Part shown: piece by piece, positions 31,756-40,094 of the stretch | How the letters are laid out: each line of letters opens with the position of its first letter | Numbering within the stretch: position 1 is the first letter of the stretch | Source of the DNA: Mageeibacillus sp. UBA4314 | Lineage (GTDB): Bacteria; Bacillota; Clostridia; Saccharofermentanales; Saccharofermentanaceae | DNA: 47,358 nt | Direction: 5' to 3' | NCBI GenBank assembly: GCA_002394605.1 | Contig: DGUI01000006.1 | Location: forward strand, 1 to 47,358 | Notes under the pieces: generated by a model | What the model saw: only the letters and a program-made list of their open reading frames with translations | Told to the model about the DNA's origin: nothing | Databases searched by the model: none | Made by a program: the position numbers and the translations under genes

Positions 31756-32670
31756 TCATTCCTCCGTTCCCGAATCGAGCTTCGATTCGACGATAAAAAG
31801 TATGCCGACAATAACGATCATCGCGACGCTCATTATCACGGCTCCCGTTGACAGCTGTGAATAATCGAGGTGCGAGAACTTATTGTTCATGAAATGCTGC
31901 AGCGTATAGAGCTTATCGTACGGGTAATCTCCCGTGAGAAGATATACTTCACGGAAGATCTTGAACGAATTGATAAGCGACATAATGGCCACAAAGAACA
32001 CCGTGGGACCCAGGTAGTAGAGCCTGATCGAGAAGAACCTCTTCACTGCGCCCGCACCGTCCATCATGGAGGATTCTATTACTTCCTTCGGGATGTTGTT
32101 AAGGGCTGACAGGAACAGTATTATGTTGAGTCCCAGATTTTTCCACAGGAACAGGAATACTATGATGATCTGCCCCGATGAATCCTTCATCCAGTCCACC
32201 CTGTCGATCGAAAACCATTCAGCCAGCCACCCGTTCAGCACGCCGTTATAGCTGAAGAATACCTGCCAGATGAGGACTACCGATGCAACAGGGACCATCA
32301 TCGGGGTTAAGAGGATGCTCCTGAACATACTCCTTCCCGGGATCCTGGCATTGAGCATGAGTGCGAGCAGCAAAGACAGGATGACTCCAAGGGGAACTAC
32401 GAGAGCCGACAGCAGCGCCGTATTGCCGAGAGCCTCCTTGAAAGCATCGTTACTTATGACCTTCGTATAGTTATCAAATCCGACAAAGCTGCTGTTTGTT
32501 GCAGACTTCTGGAACGACATCTTGATGAGCATGATAAAAGGTATGATAAAAAACAGCAAAACGCCGGCAAACGAAGGCAGGAGGAATCCTGTCGATATCC
32601 CCCAATCCTTCGTTCTCCTGAGCAGTTTATATAAAGTCTTATTCCGCTTCTTTTTTTTTCCGTCCCTCAC
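31756..32670 (-). CDS. MalF-type ABC sugar permease
   Basis: 304 residues, six membrane helices, EAA loop VIESSMMDGAGAVKRFFSIRLYYLGP near the C-terminal third. Partner of the MalG-type permease in a carbohydrate or oligosaccharide importer. The likely start is GTG at 32670 with GGAG about 10 nt upstream; the frame has a stop just before, so no ATG is available in that frame. A run of nine A (32651-32659 on the complementary strand) lies a few codons after the start, and a better-looking ATG in another frame lies upstream, so a frameshift or slippage at this tract is possible. Follows the propeller/solute-binding lipoprotein gene by 92 nt. Confidence 0.82.
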   Translation of the reverse strand: MRDGKKKKRNKTLYKLLRRTKDWGISTGFLLPSFAGVLLFFIIPFIMLIKMSFQKSATNSSFVGFDNYTKVISNDAFKEALGNTALLSALVVPLGVILSLLLALMLNARIPGRSMFRSILLTPMMVPVASVVLIWQVFFSYNGVLNGWLAEWFSIDRVDWMKDSSGQIIIVFLFLWKNLGLNIILFLSALNNIPKEVIESSMMDGAGAVKRFFSIRLYYLGPTVFFVAIMSLINSFKIFREVYLLTGDYPYDKLYTLQHFMNNKFSHLDYSQLSTGAVIMSVAMIVIVGILFIVESKLDSGTEE

Positions 32671-32762
32671 TGTTCTTATGCTCCATTAACGTGTTTACCG
32701 TTCTCTGGTATTATTGTACTCTTAAGATGTATACAAATTGTCTACATCCGGTTACAAAGAAG

Positions 32763-34928
32763 TCACCGGTAATTCTCCTTAACGTAAAGATCTAACCTTG
32801 ATCCCAATGATGTAACTATATCACCGGAAGATTTATTCTGTGTGTAGTGGGAGCAGACCTCGTCATGAACGATATTGAATATTCCCCAATCGTAAGAGAT
32901 TACTGTATCGATCTGATCCAGAGCTTCTTTGTATTCGCTTATTACTTCTGAAGGAACGGGCTTGTTGTCCCCTTGAACTCCAATGAATTCTCTATACAGC
33001 ACTTCATTGTCAGGAATGCTTTCCGGATCCGACGCATACCCGAGGGCTTTATCAAGGACATCAACACAAACAGGAATATAGCCATTAGAAACTGCATTTT
33101 CCTGTATTTCATCATTGAACATCGATTGGATTACTTCCCAGCATATGTCTTTTTTATCCGAAGACTCTGCAATGGCACAAAGGCCATCTACCTGTATTCC
33201 ATGGACACTGCCTCCTATGGCAGGAAATCCCAAAAACCGGAGAGGTTTATGTCTCTCTCCCAGTGAATATCCATAATATGTGTAAATATTAGCTATAAAT
33301 GATCTCTCTGTCATTACTTCGCCTTCCGTCATTGAAAGCGGCGAAGAATTCTGCAGTTCTTCAAAAGTTCCGGCACCGTATTCGATTGATGTATCAATGA
33401 TCAGCTTGAGGTCTGATGAACTGAGGACATTCTCTTCTGTCATTCTGTCGATATAAAGATCAAGAGGATATCTTATAGCAGAATCAGCTATATCATATGC
33501 CATTTTGCTGTTAAAAGGCTTTATTCCCTTTGATCTTGACAGGGATATCAGATCCTCAAAAGAAGTCTTAGGATCACTTAGATTTTCGCGAAGTCCCCAG
33601 TACCCATCCATCTGGTAACAGGCAAAAAGCGAATAACAATGATCCTTGCTTGTAACCGTTGAAGCGATTGAAGGGTAAATATCCTTCAACAAACCGGAAT
33701 TATTCAGATATGGCATTATATCACACACCATACTGTTTCTTCCGAAATATTCATAATCAAAAGCATCGCCATAGAAGATGTCCGGCGTATGACCACTGTT
33801 GAAGTATTGCATGAGTTTAAGGAGCGAAGCCTGCGCCTCTTCTCCGTTATTCCATCCATATTCCTTGGAATAATCTTCAAGTATTATCCTGTAATCATCA
33901 TGCGAAGTATTAAATCTGTATACGATCTGCTTAATGATCAGGTCGTTTTGAACACCGTATCCTCCAATAACGATCTGTTCTTTGCTTGAATTATCGATCG
34001 AATTATCGTAGATATACAGATCCAGTTCGGCACCCCCGCTGATATAGCTGTATGTTTTTACAAAATGAGTTTCATCTAAGCAGAAGAAATTGTGCTCTGA
34101 GACTCTGCTCTCCGGCTTGATATCAACATAATTGAAATCTGCAAGCGTCTTGATCTGATTCCCGCCTATGCTAACTTCAAAGAGTCCTTCAGTGCCGACC
34201 GCATTCTTACCATAAGGCTCAGGATATGTAATTGGAAGATCATCAATACTCATCACCTTTTCTACAGATCCCTTTGTGAAATCTGCGCTATAGTAATTAC
34301 CATCCAACACGGCATAGTATTTTCCGTCTTCCTCAAAGAACGAATTATTGTTAAGCCAGGTAATATTTGAATCCCTGATCTCTCTCATCTGTTCAAGATC
34401 ATCATTATATAGTGTCATTCTTCCTTCACGTATCACCACGATCCCTTCAGATACCGGGACTACTCCCCAAACTAAATCGTCCATACCGTCCGGGCTAGTT
34501 CTGGTAATCTCTTTACCGGAAACAGAATCTATGAGAACTATCGTACCGTCAGATAATGGGATAACAAGCTCCTTGCCTCTCATAGCTGCTATGTTTCCAA
34601 AGAATGAGAGATCAGTATCTATGAGGGTTTTCTGAAGGACATTTCCCTCATCGTCAAAACTATAAAGTGTGAGGATCCTTTCCATCTCACTTGCATTAAT
34701 AGCCCTGTCCGATACTTCCAGAGCATAATTAGTGTTCTCGACTCTATTCGCCATTATTATCTGATTACTGTATGAAGGATCGTCAGACAAAGAGACAGAA
34801 ACATGCCTGTATCCGTGTTTTCCTTCAACTCTCTCCAAGTTTGTAACATGATCCTTGTTACAAGAACTGATACAAGCCAGACATACTGCGATCATCAGCA
34901 ATGCGATTATTATTCTTCCTTTCATCAT
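32763..34928 (-). CDS. Propeller/solute-binding lipoprotein, family member 2
   Basis: About 721 residues. Signal peptide with lipobox ISSC (Cys23), a predicted propeller-like half (about 30-340, e.g. LSDGTIVLIDSVSG, DDLVWGVVPVSEGIVVIREG), and a solute-binding half (from about 345: IVIGGYGVQNDLIIKQIVYRFN, FNSGHTPDIFYGDAFDYEYFG, DICWEVIQSMFNDEIQENA). The ending DWGIFNIVHDEVCSHYTQNKSS is the family signature. The ATG at 34928 follows GAGAGGATA, 7 nt after the upstream stop; the open frame extends further but includes the tail of the preceding gene. This copy is directly upstream of malF/malG-type permeases, so it is the best candidate for their binding protein. Confidence 0.83.
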   Translation of the reverse strand: MMKGRIIIALLMIAVCLACISSCNKDHVTNLERVEGKHGYRHVSVSLSDDPSYSNQIIMANRVENTNYALEVSDRAINASEMERILTLYSFDDEGNVLQKTLIDTDLSFFGNIAAMRGKELVIPLSDGTIVLIDSVSGKEITRTSPDGMDDLVWGVVPVSEGIVVIREGRMTLYNDDLEQMREIRDSNITWLNNNSFFEEDGKYYAVLDGNYYSADFTKGSVEKVMSIDDLPITYPEPYGKNAVGTEGLFEVSIGGNQIKTLADFNYVDIKPESRVSEHNFFCLDETHFVKTYSYISGGAELDLYIYDNSIDNSSKEQIVIGGYGVQNDLIIKQIVYRFNTSHDDYRIILEDYSKEYGWNNGEEAQASLLKLMQYFNSGHTPDIFYGDAFDYEYFGRNSMVCDIMPYLNNSGLLKDIYPSIASTVTSKDHCYSLFACYQMDGYWGLRENLSDPKTSFEDLISLSRSKGIKPFNSKMAYDIADSAIRYPLDLYIDRMTEENVLSSSDLKLIIDTSIEYGAGTFEELQNSSPLSMTEGEVMTERSFIANIYTYYGYSLGERHKPLRFLGFPAIGGSVHGIQVDGLCAIAESSDKKDICWEVIQSMFNDEIQENAVSNGYIPVCVDVLDKALGYASDPESIPDNEVLYREFIGVQGDNKPVPSEVISEYKEALDQIDTVISYDWGIFNIVHDEVCSHYTQNKSSGDIVTSLGSRLDLYVKENYR

Positions 34929-34935
34929 TATCCTC

Positions 34936-36108
34936 TCATTTTTGACTCTCATACGCAATCTTCGTTGCAGGAATAAAAGCCGCATTTCTAAGCATTGCGC
35001 CATCCTTCTCTCCGCAACAGTAATATATAGTCCAATAGGGTGCAAGATAATAGTTTTTACAGTTAGCATAGTCAAGATCATCACCGATAACTACATAACA
35101 GAGTTCTGCTGCAATAACTATGATATCCTTTATTCCGGGTTGCCCCGATCCAATGAAATGAGAATGATACTTAACAGAATCTTCTACCGCAGCAGGGATC
35201 ATAGGCAAGATCTCATCAAACGGAATGACAGGATCATTCTTACACAAAGTCTTGATGTTCTTTACATTATCTGTTATGAATACAGGATTAACATCAACAA
35301 TACATCTCCCGTCGGTAAAACCTACAAAACCGGTGAAATCAGCTGTCCAAGCATTTCCTTCCGGAATCAAGTCACCATAGCTTAAACGCGAATCAATTGC
35401 ATAACCACAATATGACAGTATCGGAATACCATCCAGCTGTTGTCTGAGATAATAGTTTGATACAGGATATTTAACCTCAACCTTCGAGAGAGTACCTAAT
35501 CCGTTTTCAAACAGTTTTGTTCCCATCTCAGTATCAGGTGTTTCTTCAGTTATAACATTTGAGCACAAGGAATTATCCTCAATGTATTTCTGAAGAGCTT
35601 GAGGTAGATCATCAGGGTTCATATAATCAAACGAATCTGTTACCTGATTGAAGATTTCTCTGTCAACATACTCCTCCGGCACACCTTCCACCAAACTCCA
35701 ACTGTAACCATGGTAAAACGACATATAATTATTTGCGAATTCTACAAAACCATCCGGTATCTGTTTGCATCCATCAGGAATGTTGTTATCAAGATCCAGT
35801 TTCAGGCTGTAAACGGACGCCTTCTCCACAGAGTTAAGGATCTTTATATCATATGTAATATTACCGGCAGCAGCACAGTAGTTACCTGTATCCGGATCAA
35901 TGTACCAATCAACATCTTTTATTTTTTCTTCTGTTATCGCTGTCTCAGATTCGGATGTAGTAACATCAACTTCGGATGTCTCCTCCGATCGCTGACTTAT
36001 CGTCAGCGATTCGGGGAGAGAAATAGAATCAGTCGCATCATTACATGATGTAACGACCAAGCACGACGTCAATATGACAGCGATGACTAATTCTTTATTA
36101 ATTCCCAT
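34936..36108 (-). CDS. Lipoprotein of unknown function in the accessory operon
   Basis: 390 residues; lipobox VTSC (Cys22), then a Ser/Thr/Glu-rich linker (about 25-60) and a globular extracellular part not assigned to a family. Visible features include DWYIDPDTGNYCAAAG, repeated Cys residues, and a C-terminal ELCYVVIGDDLDYANCKNYYLAPYWTIYYCCGEKDG that resembles the ends of extracytoplasmic signal-modulating proteins. The ATG at 36108 has AGGAGAG upstream and is preferred to the in-frame ATG at 36168. It follows the secreted 138-residue protein gene by 16 nt and precedes the propeller lipoprotein gene by 7 nt, so it is part of that operon. Role unknown; possible immunity or signal modulation is speculation. 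Confidence 0.6.
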   Translation of the reverse strand: MGINKELVIAVILTSCLVVTSCNDATDSISLPESLTISQRSEETSEVDVTTSESETAITEEKIKDVDWYIDPDTGNYCAAAGNITYDIKILNSVEKASVYSLKLDLDNNIPDGCKQIPDGFVEFANNYMSFYHGYSWSLVEGVPEEYVDREIFNQVTDSFDYMNPDDLPQALQKYIEDNSLCSNVITEETPDTEMGTKLFENGLGTLSKVEVKYPVSNYYLRQQLDGIPILSYCGYAIDSRLSYGDLIPEGNAWTADFTGFVGFTDGRCIVDVNPVFITDNVKNIKTLCKNDPVIPFDEILPMIPAAVEDSVKYHSHFIGSGQPGIKDIIVIAAELCYVVIGDDLDYANCKNYYLAPYWTIYYCCGEKDGAMLRNAAFIPATKIAYESQK

Positions 36109-36124
36109 ATGCTCTCCTGAGTGA

Positions 36125-36541
36125 TCAGTAATATACGGGGTCCCAGTCAACATTCGCTGAAACTCCATTGGTATAATTTGATCTTATACCAGCATAAAGA
36201 TTCGTTTGGGACGACAATGAATATACTTTTTGAGCATAACTTGTGGCAGGAGAAGAGTATTTGCGGGTAACTGAGGAGTTTTTAAACTCAATCCACAAGT
36301 ATTTGCCAGAAGGAAATGAATTTGCCGGCAATCCGGAAAAAGAAAAATCTTTTGTGCGGAATTTGCAGGTGTGATCGCCTGCATTGACAGCATAATTGTT
36401 CGTATTGTAAGAGTAGTTTCCATCACTTGTATAAACATGAACATTTGTCCTCATTGCGGCATCGGCTTCAAAAGCCAATCCCGTCAAGCAGGAAACCATC
36501 ATAGTAACAGCAATCAATCTCTTGATTATTCTCTTCTTCAT
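36125..36541 (-). CDS. Small secreted protein, 138 residues
   Basis: A Sec signal peptide (MKKRIIKRLIAV..., cleavage likely after ADA at residue 28) leaves a mature part of about 110 residues rich in Tyr, Asn, Ser and Thr (YNTNNYAVNAGDHTCKF, YAQKVYSLSSQTN, and the end VDWDPVYY). No anchor is seen, so it is released or loosely bound. Family not recognised. The start has AGAGGTAAATAAC upstream. A predicted promoter (36574-36602) and a palindrome (36620) lie upstream. With the neighbouring HlyD-like and MacB-like proteins it could be an effector or a structural surface protein; no function is assigned. Confidence 0.6.
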   Translation of the reverse strand: MKKRIIKRLIAVTMMVSCLTGLAFEADAAMRTNVHVYTSDGNYSYNTNNYAVNAGDHTCKFRTKDFSFSGLPANSFPSGKYLWIEFKNSSVTRKYSSPATSYAQKVYSLSSQTNLYAGIRSNYTNGVSANVDWDPVYY

Positions 36542-36573
36542 TGTTATTTACCTCTTTATCTTTCTTTTCCACA

Positions 36574-36602
36574 ATCTAATCATTTTCAAAATATTCAATC
36601 AA
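36574..36602 (-). promoter_or_regulatory. Promoter of the secreted protein/lipoprotein operon
   Basis: On the minus strand TTGATT (36602-36597), a 17-nt spacer and TTAGAT (36579-36574) precede the ATG at 36541. The surrounding region 36542-36870 (329 bp) contains no gene; it also has the GAACACGTTC palindrome at 36620-36629 and a small CCCCG/CGGGG hairpin (near 36651-36667). Confidence 0.4.
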
Positions 36603-36619
36603 CAGAATAAGACTATTCC

Positions 36620-36629
36620 GAACACGTTC
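36620..36629. promoter_or_regulatory. GAACACGTTC palindrome, candidate operator A
   Basis: A 10-bp near-perfect palindrome with CAGGCTG extension sits 78 bp before the start at 36541. The related GAACATGTTCAAGCTG occurs at 42509, 90 bp before the lipoprotein start at 42419. Confidence 0.4.
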
Positions 36630-36870
36630 AGGCTGCATACACCTCATATCCCCCGTATCTTCGGGGTTTCTATCATTAATCTTGAACAGCGCAAACACTA
36701 TTGATCAGTATATTTATTCAATGTCAGATCGTGCATTCCCTGTTACCAAGATCAATTCTATGCTATATTTAATCTGAGCATTTTGATCAAGGTAACACCT
36801 TCCAATTAATCTGCTCCTTTCTTCGCAGTCATCTGTTGGTCCGCCAAGATCTCACAGATGGCTGTTCATT

Positions 36871-37476
36871 TTATGATTCCGAATATGCACTTGTTAATAC
36901 TCCCTCGGCATTGCAGTACAGGAAGAACTGATACGTAATACTACCTGAACCGATGGTTTTTGTAGCAGTTCCATACATCTTTGCATATGCCTTGGTTGCA
37001 CTCTTTCTCCCCTTCAGATACGAAGGCGTGCTCCTCCAAAGACTTGCAACCGGATGTGTGAACGATCCAGTAGCTGATGTACATGTACAGGACAATCCCG
37101 ATATTCTGGTAAAGGTTCCCTCAACTGTAAGTGTAAACAATAGAGTTCCAGAGTTTGAGTAAACAGAATGGGTAGCGGAACCTGATGTAGTTGTGGATCT
37201 ATTATCTGTTAAATAGACTGTATCTACATCAAATGTTCCATTAGCTGAATCTACAGCAATCGAAAAATCAACGACGCAACAATCATCAAAGGATCTATCT
37301 CGTTCTATTCCGTTTTCTTCAGCGAAGTCTTTCCATTCTTCCTCTGTTTCAATTGCATTGACACTCATAAGATAGTTAGTATTTCCACTTGCATCCACTT
37401 GATAAGAGCATATGGCGGGAATTCCGGCAATAATGATTCCTGCAATACACATCAAACTGAGCAGTTTTTTGAACAT
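36871..37476 (-). CDS. Small secreted protein, 201 residues, partner of membrane XRE
   Basis: A Sec signal peptide (LLSLMCIAGIIIAGIPAI, likely cleavage after VDA near residue 29) and a mature part of about 170 residues: a charged start (EEEWKDFAEENGIERDRSFDDC), then a Ser/Thr-rich beta-like region ending ITYQFFLYCNAEGVLTSAYSES. No membrane anchor. Family not recognised. The ATG has AAAGGAG and lies 13 nt after the stop of the membrane XRE gene, so the two are co-transcribed: the place held by the sensor lipoprotein in the duplicated module at 45 kb. It may therefore be a signal or ligand read by the XRE protein; that is inference. Confidence 0.62.
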   Translation of the reverse strand: MFKKLLSLMCIAGIIIAGIPAICSYQVDASGNTNYLMSVNAIETEEEWKDFAEENGIERDRSFDDCCVVDFSIAVDSANGTFDVDTVYLTDNRSTTTSGSATHSVYSNSGTLLFTLTVEGTFTRISGLSCTCTSATGSFTHPVASLWRSTPSYLKGRKSATKAYAKMYGTATKTIGSGSITYQFFLYCNAEGVLTSAYSES

Positions 37477-37489
37477 AGATTATCTCCTT

Positions 37490-37942
37490 TCAATTTGTTC
37501 CAGAGACATAGTAAATAATAGTATCTTTGCCGAATCCATCCCCGGGAGAATGCATATTCGTGACAATCAGTATTGCAAACATCATCGATACTGCAAAAAC
37601 GATGATCAGGATGATCAGTGTAATACGTTTGATCGTATCTCTTCGTCTTGCTAATTCTTCAGCAAAAATGTCATTTATCCTGACAAGCTGTTCAACGATC
37701 TCTTCATTTCCTATGTCACTGTCATTTTTACCTATGTCTTCATAAGACATATCATCATCGATCAAATACCTTACATTTACCTGAAAGGTATTTGCTATAC
37801 GGGTCAACTGATCTGAGTCAGGTACTGCTTCATTTCTTTCCCATCTGGATAAGGTCGGTCTTGATACATTCAGCATCTGTGCTAACCTGTCCTGAGACAG
37901 ATGACGTTCCTTCCTCAGCTGCTTTATTTTTGATCCGAGCAT
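37490..37942 (-). CDS. Membrane-anchored XRE regulator, copy 1
   Basis: 150 residues: XRE helix-turn-helix at about 1-62 (LRKERHLSQDRLAQMLNVSR, SRWERNEAVPDSDQL), a cytosolic linker with a short coiled coil, one membrane helix (about 108-132), and an 18-residue outside tail (MHSPGDGFGKDTIIYYVSGTN). The N-terminus is in the cytosol to bind DNA. It differs from the copy at 45593-46045 at about five residues. The ATG has GAAGGAGG. In both copies TTGAACAA-containing elements precede the start. Predicted to sense an extracellular partner through its tail or membrane helix; the actual target genes are unknown. Confidence 0.85.
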   Translation of the reverse strand: MLGSKIKQLRKERHLSQDRLAQMLNVSRPTLSRWERNEAVPDSDQLTRIANTFQVNVRYLIDDDMSYEDIGKNDSDIGNEEIVEQLVRINDIFAEELARRRDTIKRITLIILIIVFAVSMMFAILIVTNMHSPGDGFGKDTIIYYVSGTN

Positions 37943-38080
37943 TGAACAATACCTCCTTCGTTTTTTATATTATCACCCACCCTCCCGATTTTTTTGTAAA
38001 AATATTGAACAAAACGGCCTATTTTTGAATCAATTTTGAGAATTTTGAATTTTTGCTGTTTTGGCGGTCAAGAATGGGGG
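37495..38080. repeat. Segmental duplication, left copy
   Basis: This approximately 590-bp stretch, covering the membrane XRE gene and its upstream region, recurs with few differences at 45598-46185 (offset about 8.1 kb). Identity is near complete through the gene and promoter and decays at the far end, where only a shared GGTCAAGAATGGGGG remains. Confidence 0.9.
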
Positions 38081-38155
38081 TGCTATTGGATGATAATGGA
38101 TAAGAATACTATGAAGCGGTCGGTCGTTACCGTTCCGTCATCATAAACAATTCCA

Positions 38156-40018
38156 TCACCCGATCTTGATCCTTACATCTTTCCCTGAAAATGCGACACC
38201 AAATCTGCAGATCTCAGAAACCCCGTAACAGGTCATCTCGGTCTCATATTTCCTGCCTGTTATCTGATCGAGGGCTCCCTGGGCAAGCTTTTCCAGAGAA
38301 TCAGGATCAAGATCCCTCTTCCATTTCAATTCCATGATTATCCCGGGATACCTTCTCTCCCGTGGAAACATACAGATATCATATCTTCCCTCTCCGGATT
38401 CCCTGTTGGACTTTATCATGTAATGATCATCCATCAGGGCAATCAGACCGAGAAGCAGCCCGTGATAGAACCCTTCTGTGCCGGAATCATAATAGCTTAT
38501 ACTATCAGTAAGATATCCTTTTACCGCTGCCTGAAGGCCAACGGTATCGGCTGAATAAATACTTTCTGCGATCCTGTCAGCTGTCGTCCGCCCGATCGCT
38601 CCGGTCTTCATCATGACCGACAGTATCTCACTCTTATATACAGCTGCTATCTCCTTGTTCGGAAGTGCAACCTCGCACATGTACGATCCGTCAGCCATCA
38701 GGTCTTTCCTTGTTGCAGTAAGATATCCCGCAACCAGAAGAAGACTATAGATGTTCTCAGGCTCTTCGGATAGTGATCTGTAAATGACATTCTGATTGAT
38801 CCGTGCAACTATGGTATCTCCGTCCATCAGTTTATGAAGGCGTTCGATTATATCGTCTGTTGCATTCCGGAGGACGTCCTCAAGGATCTCATTTCTGCCC
38901 GTATTTGCCCAATAAGCCTGCGGAACACATCCTTTGGCTATATAGTTGATAACAGACCATGGGTTATAGATCTCCTCGTCACCAAACAGATATCCGTCAT
39001 ACCATTCTTTCAATTCATCATATCTGTTAAGACACCCGTAGTATTCCATCATCTTCTGAACTTCAGATTCGGTAAAACCAAAACAGTCATCGAATTCTCT
39101 GTCAAAAACCGAATTGACCGTAAGATTGTTAAGCCCGCTGAATATACTCTCCTGCGATATCCTTAAGATACCCGTCAGGAACCCGTATGTCAGGTGCTTG
39201 TTATCTTTAAAGGCTGACGAGAAGAACACTCTCATAAAAGTGATTATCTCGTTATAGTAATCACGGGAGTATCCTTCCTGTATGGGCGTATCATATTCAT
39301 CGATAATGATGACGGGATCCACACCATAATGTGCTGACAGCATCCTCGAAAGGTTCTCAAGAGAGGCTGACAGCAGGACTTTGTCCTTAGTCCCCCGGAG
39401 TATCAGTTCATAGTACGACCTCTCAAAAGAAGACAGCCTCTCACTATGGCGTAATTCAGAGTGTCTCTCAAACTCTGCCTGGAGCACACCGGATAACTTC
39501 GTTACCGTCGCATTCCATGTATCGAACTTAACATCTTTGAAAGACAAAAAGATAACCGGATATCTGCCCTGGTGTTTTGTGTAGGATTCACCGTATTTCC
39601 ATATCTCCTTATCACGAAAATAGACACTCGTATCCTCATCAGAGATCTCAAAGAAGACCCTCAGCATATCCATGTTCAATGTCTTACCGAATCTCCTCGG
39701 TCTTGTAAAGAGAGATACCAGCGGCTTACTGTCAAGGAACTCCTTAATGAGCCTGGTCTTGTCAATATAGTAGTATTCAGACTGTGCCCTGACATATTCC
39801 GACAGACCGATCGGAAGAGGCTTCTTAACGTCTGCAGGATCACGCTTCACATACTTTGAGGATGACACACGGGAATCAGCAGGTTTACCTGCTTCGTCGG
39901 GGATCTTCCAAACACCGCCTTCTTTGAAAGCACCATCTATCCTGCCCGTCTGGCACAGATGATTGACTGTCCTCTCAGACACTCCCCATTCAACGGCTTT
40001 ATCCCTGCAACTCTTCAT
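38156..40018 (-). CDS. AAA-ATPase/PD-(D/E)XK nuclease-like protein with N-terminal HTH
   Basis: 620 residues. Residues 1-50 are an excisionase-like helix-turn-helix (DKAVEWGVSERTVNHLCQTGRIDGAF). Then an AAA-ATPase-like domain: LSEYVRAQSEYYYIDKT, Walker A-like RPRRFGKTLNMDML, Walker B VIIIDEYDTPI. The C-terminal domain is PDDEXK_9-like: GRYDICMFPRERRYPGIIMELKWKRD, with Asp and ExK. This protein type is widespread in gut anaerobes and often repeated; its biological role is not known. The ATG has GGGAG. Upstream repeats (40075-40138) overlap the predicted promoter, consistent with self-regulation by the HTH domain. Confidence 0.85.
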   Translation of the reverse strand: MKSCRDKAVEWGVSERTVNHLCQTGRIDGAFKEGGVWKIPDEAGKPADSRVSSSKYVKRDPADVKKPLPIGLSEYVRAQSEYYYIDKTRLIKEFLDSKPLVSLFTRPRRFGKTLNMDMLRVFFEISDEDTSVYFRDKEIWKYGESYTKHQGRYPVIFLSFKDVKFDTWNATVTKLSGVLQAEFERHSELRHSERLSSFERSYYELILRGTKDKVLLSASLENLSRMLSAHYGVDPVIIIDEYDTPIQEGYSRDYYNEIITFMRVFFSSAFKDNKHLTYGFLTGILRISQESIFSGLNNLTVNSVFDREFDDCFGFTESEVQKMMEYYGCLNRYDELKEWYDGYLFGDEEIYNPWSVINYIAKGCVPQAYWANTGRNEILEDVLRNATDDIIERLHKLMDGDTIVARINQNVIYRSLSEEPENIYSLLLVAGYLTATRKDLMADGSYMCEVALPNKEIAAVYKSEILSVMMKTGAIGRTTADRIAESIYSADTVGLQAAVKGYLTDSISYYDSGTEGFYHGLLLGLIALMDDHYMIKSNRESGEGRYDICMFPRERRYPGIIMELKWKRDLDPDSLEKLAQGALDQITGRKYETEMTCYGVSEICRFGVAFSGKDVRIKIG

Positions 40019-40065
40019 ATCCGCTACTCCCTTATCCGCATTAAAACAGGTCTTTATCTAAGATT

Positions 40066-40094
40066 ATTATACACATCCGCAATACGTTCCGCAA
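40066..40094 (-). promoter_or_regulatory. Promoter of the HTH-ATPase gene
   Basis: On the minus strand TTGCGG (40094-40089), a 17-nt spacer and a perfect TATAAT (40071-40066). The -35 box and the spacer lie within two copies of the TCCGCAATA repeat. Confidence 0.65.

Noticed and set aside
32763..35084. Start of the lipoprotein at 35084
   Set aside because: The first 52 codons of that frame lie inside the preceding gene and contain no signal peptide; the signal peptide and RBS point to 34928.
37490..37942. Soluble XRE repressor
   Set aside because: A strong 25-residue hydrophobic helix near the C-terminus in all three XRE proteins shows membrane anchoring.
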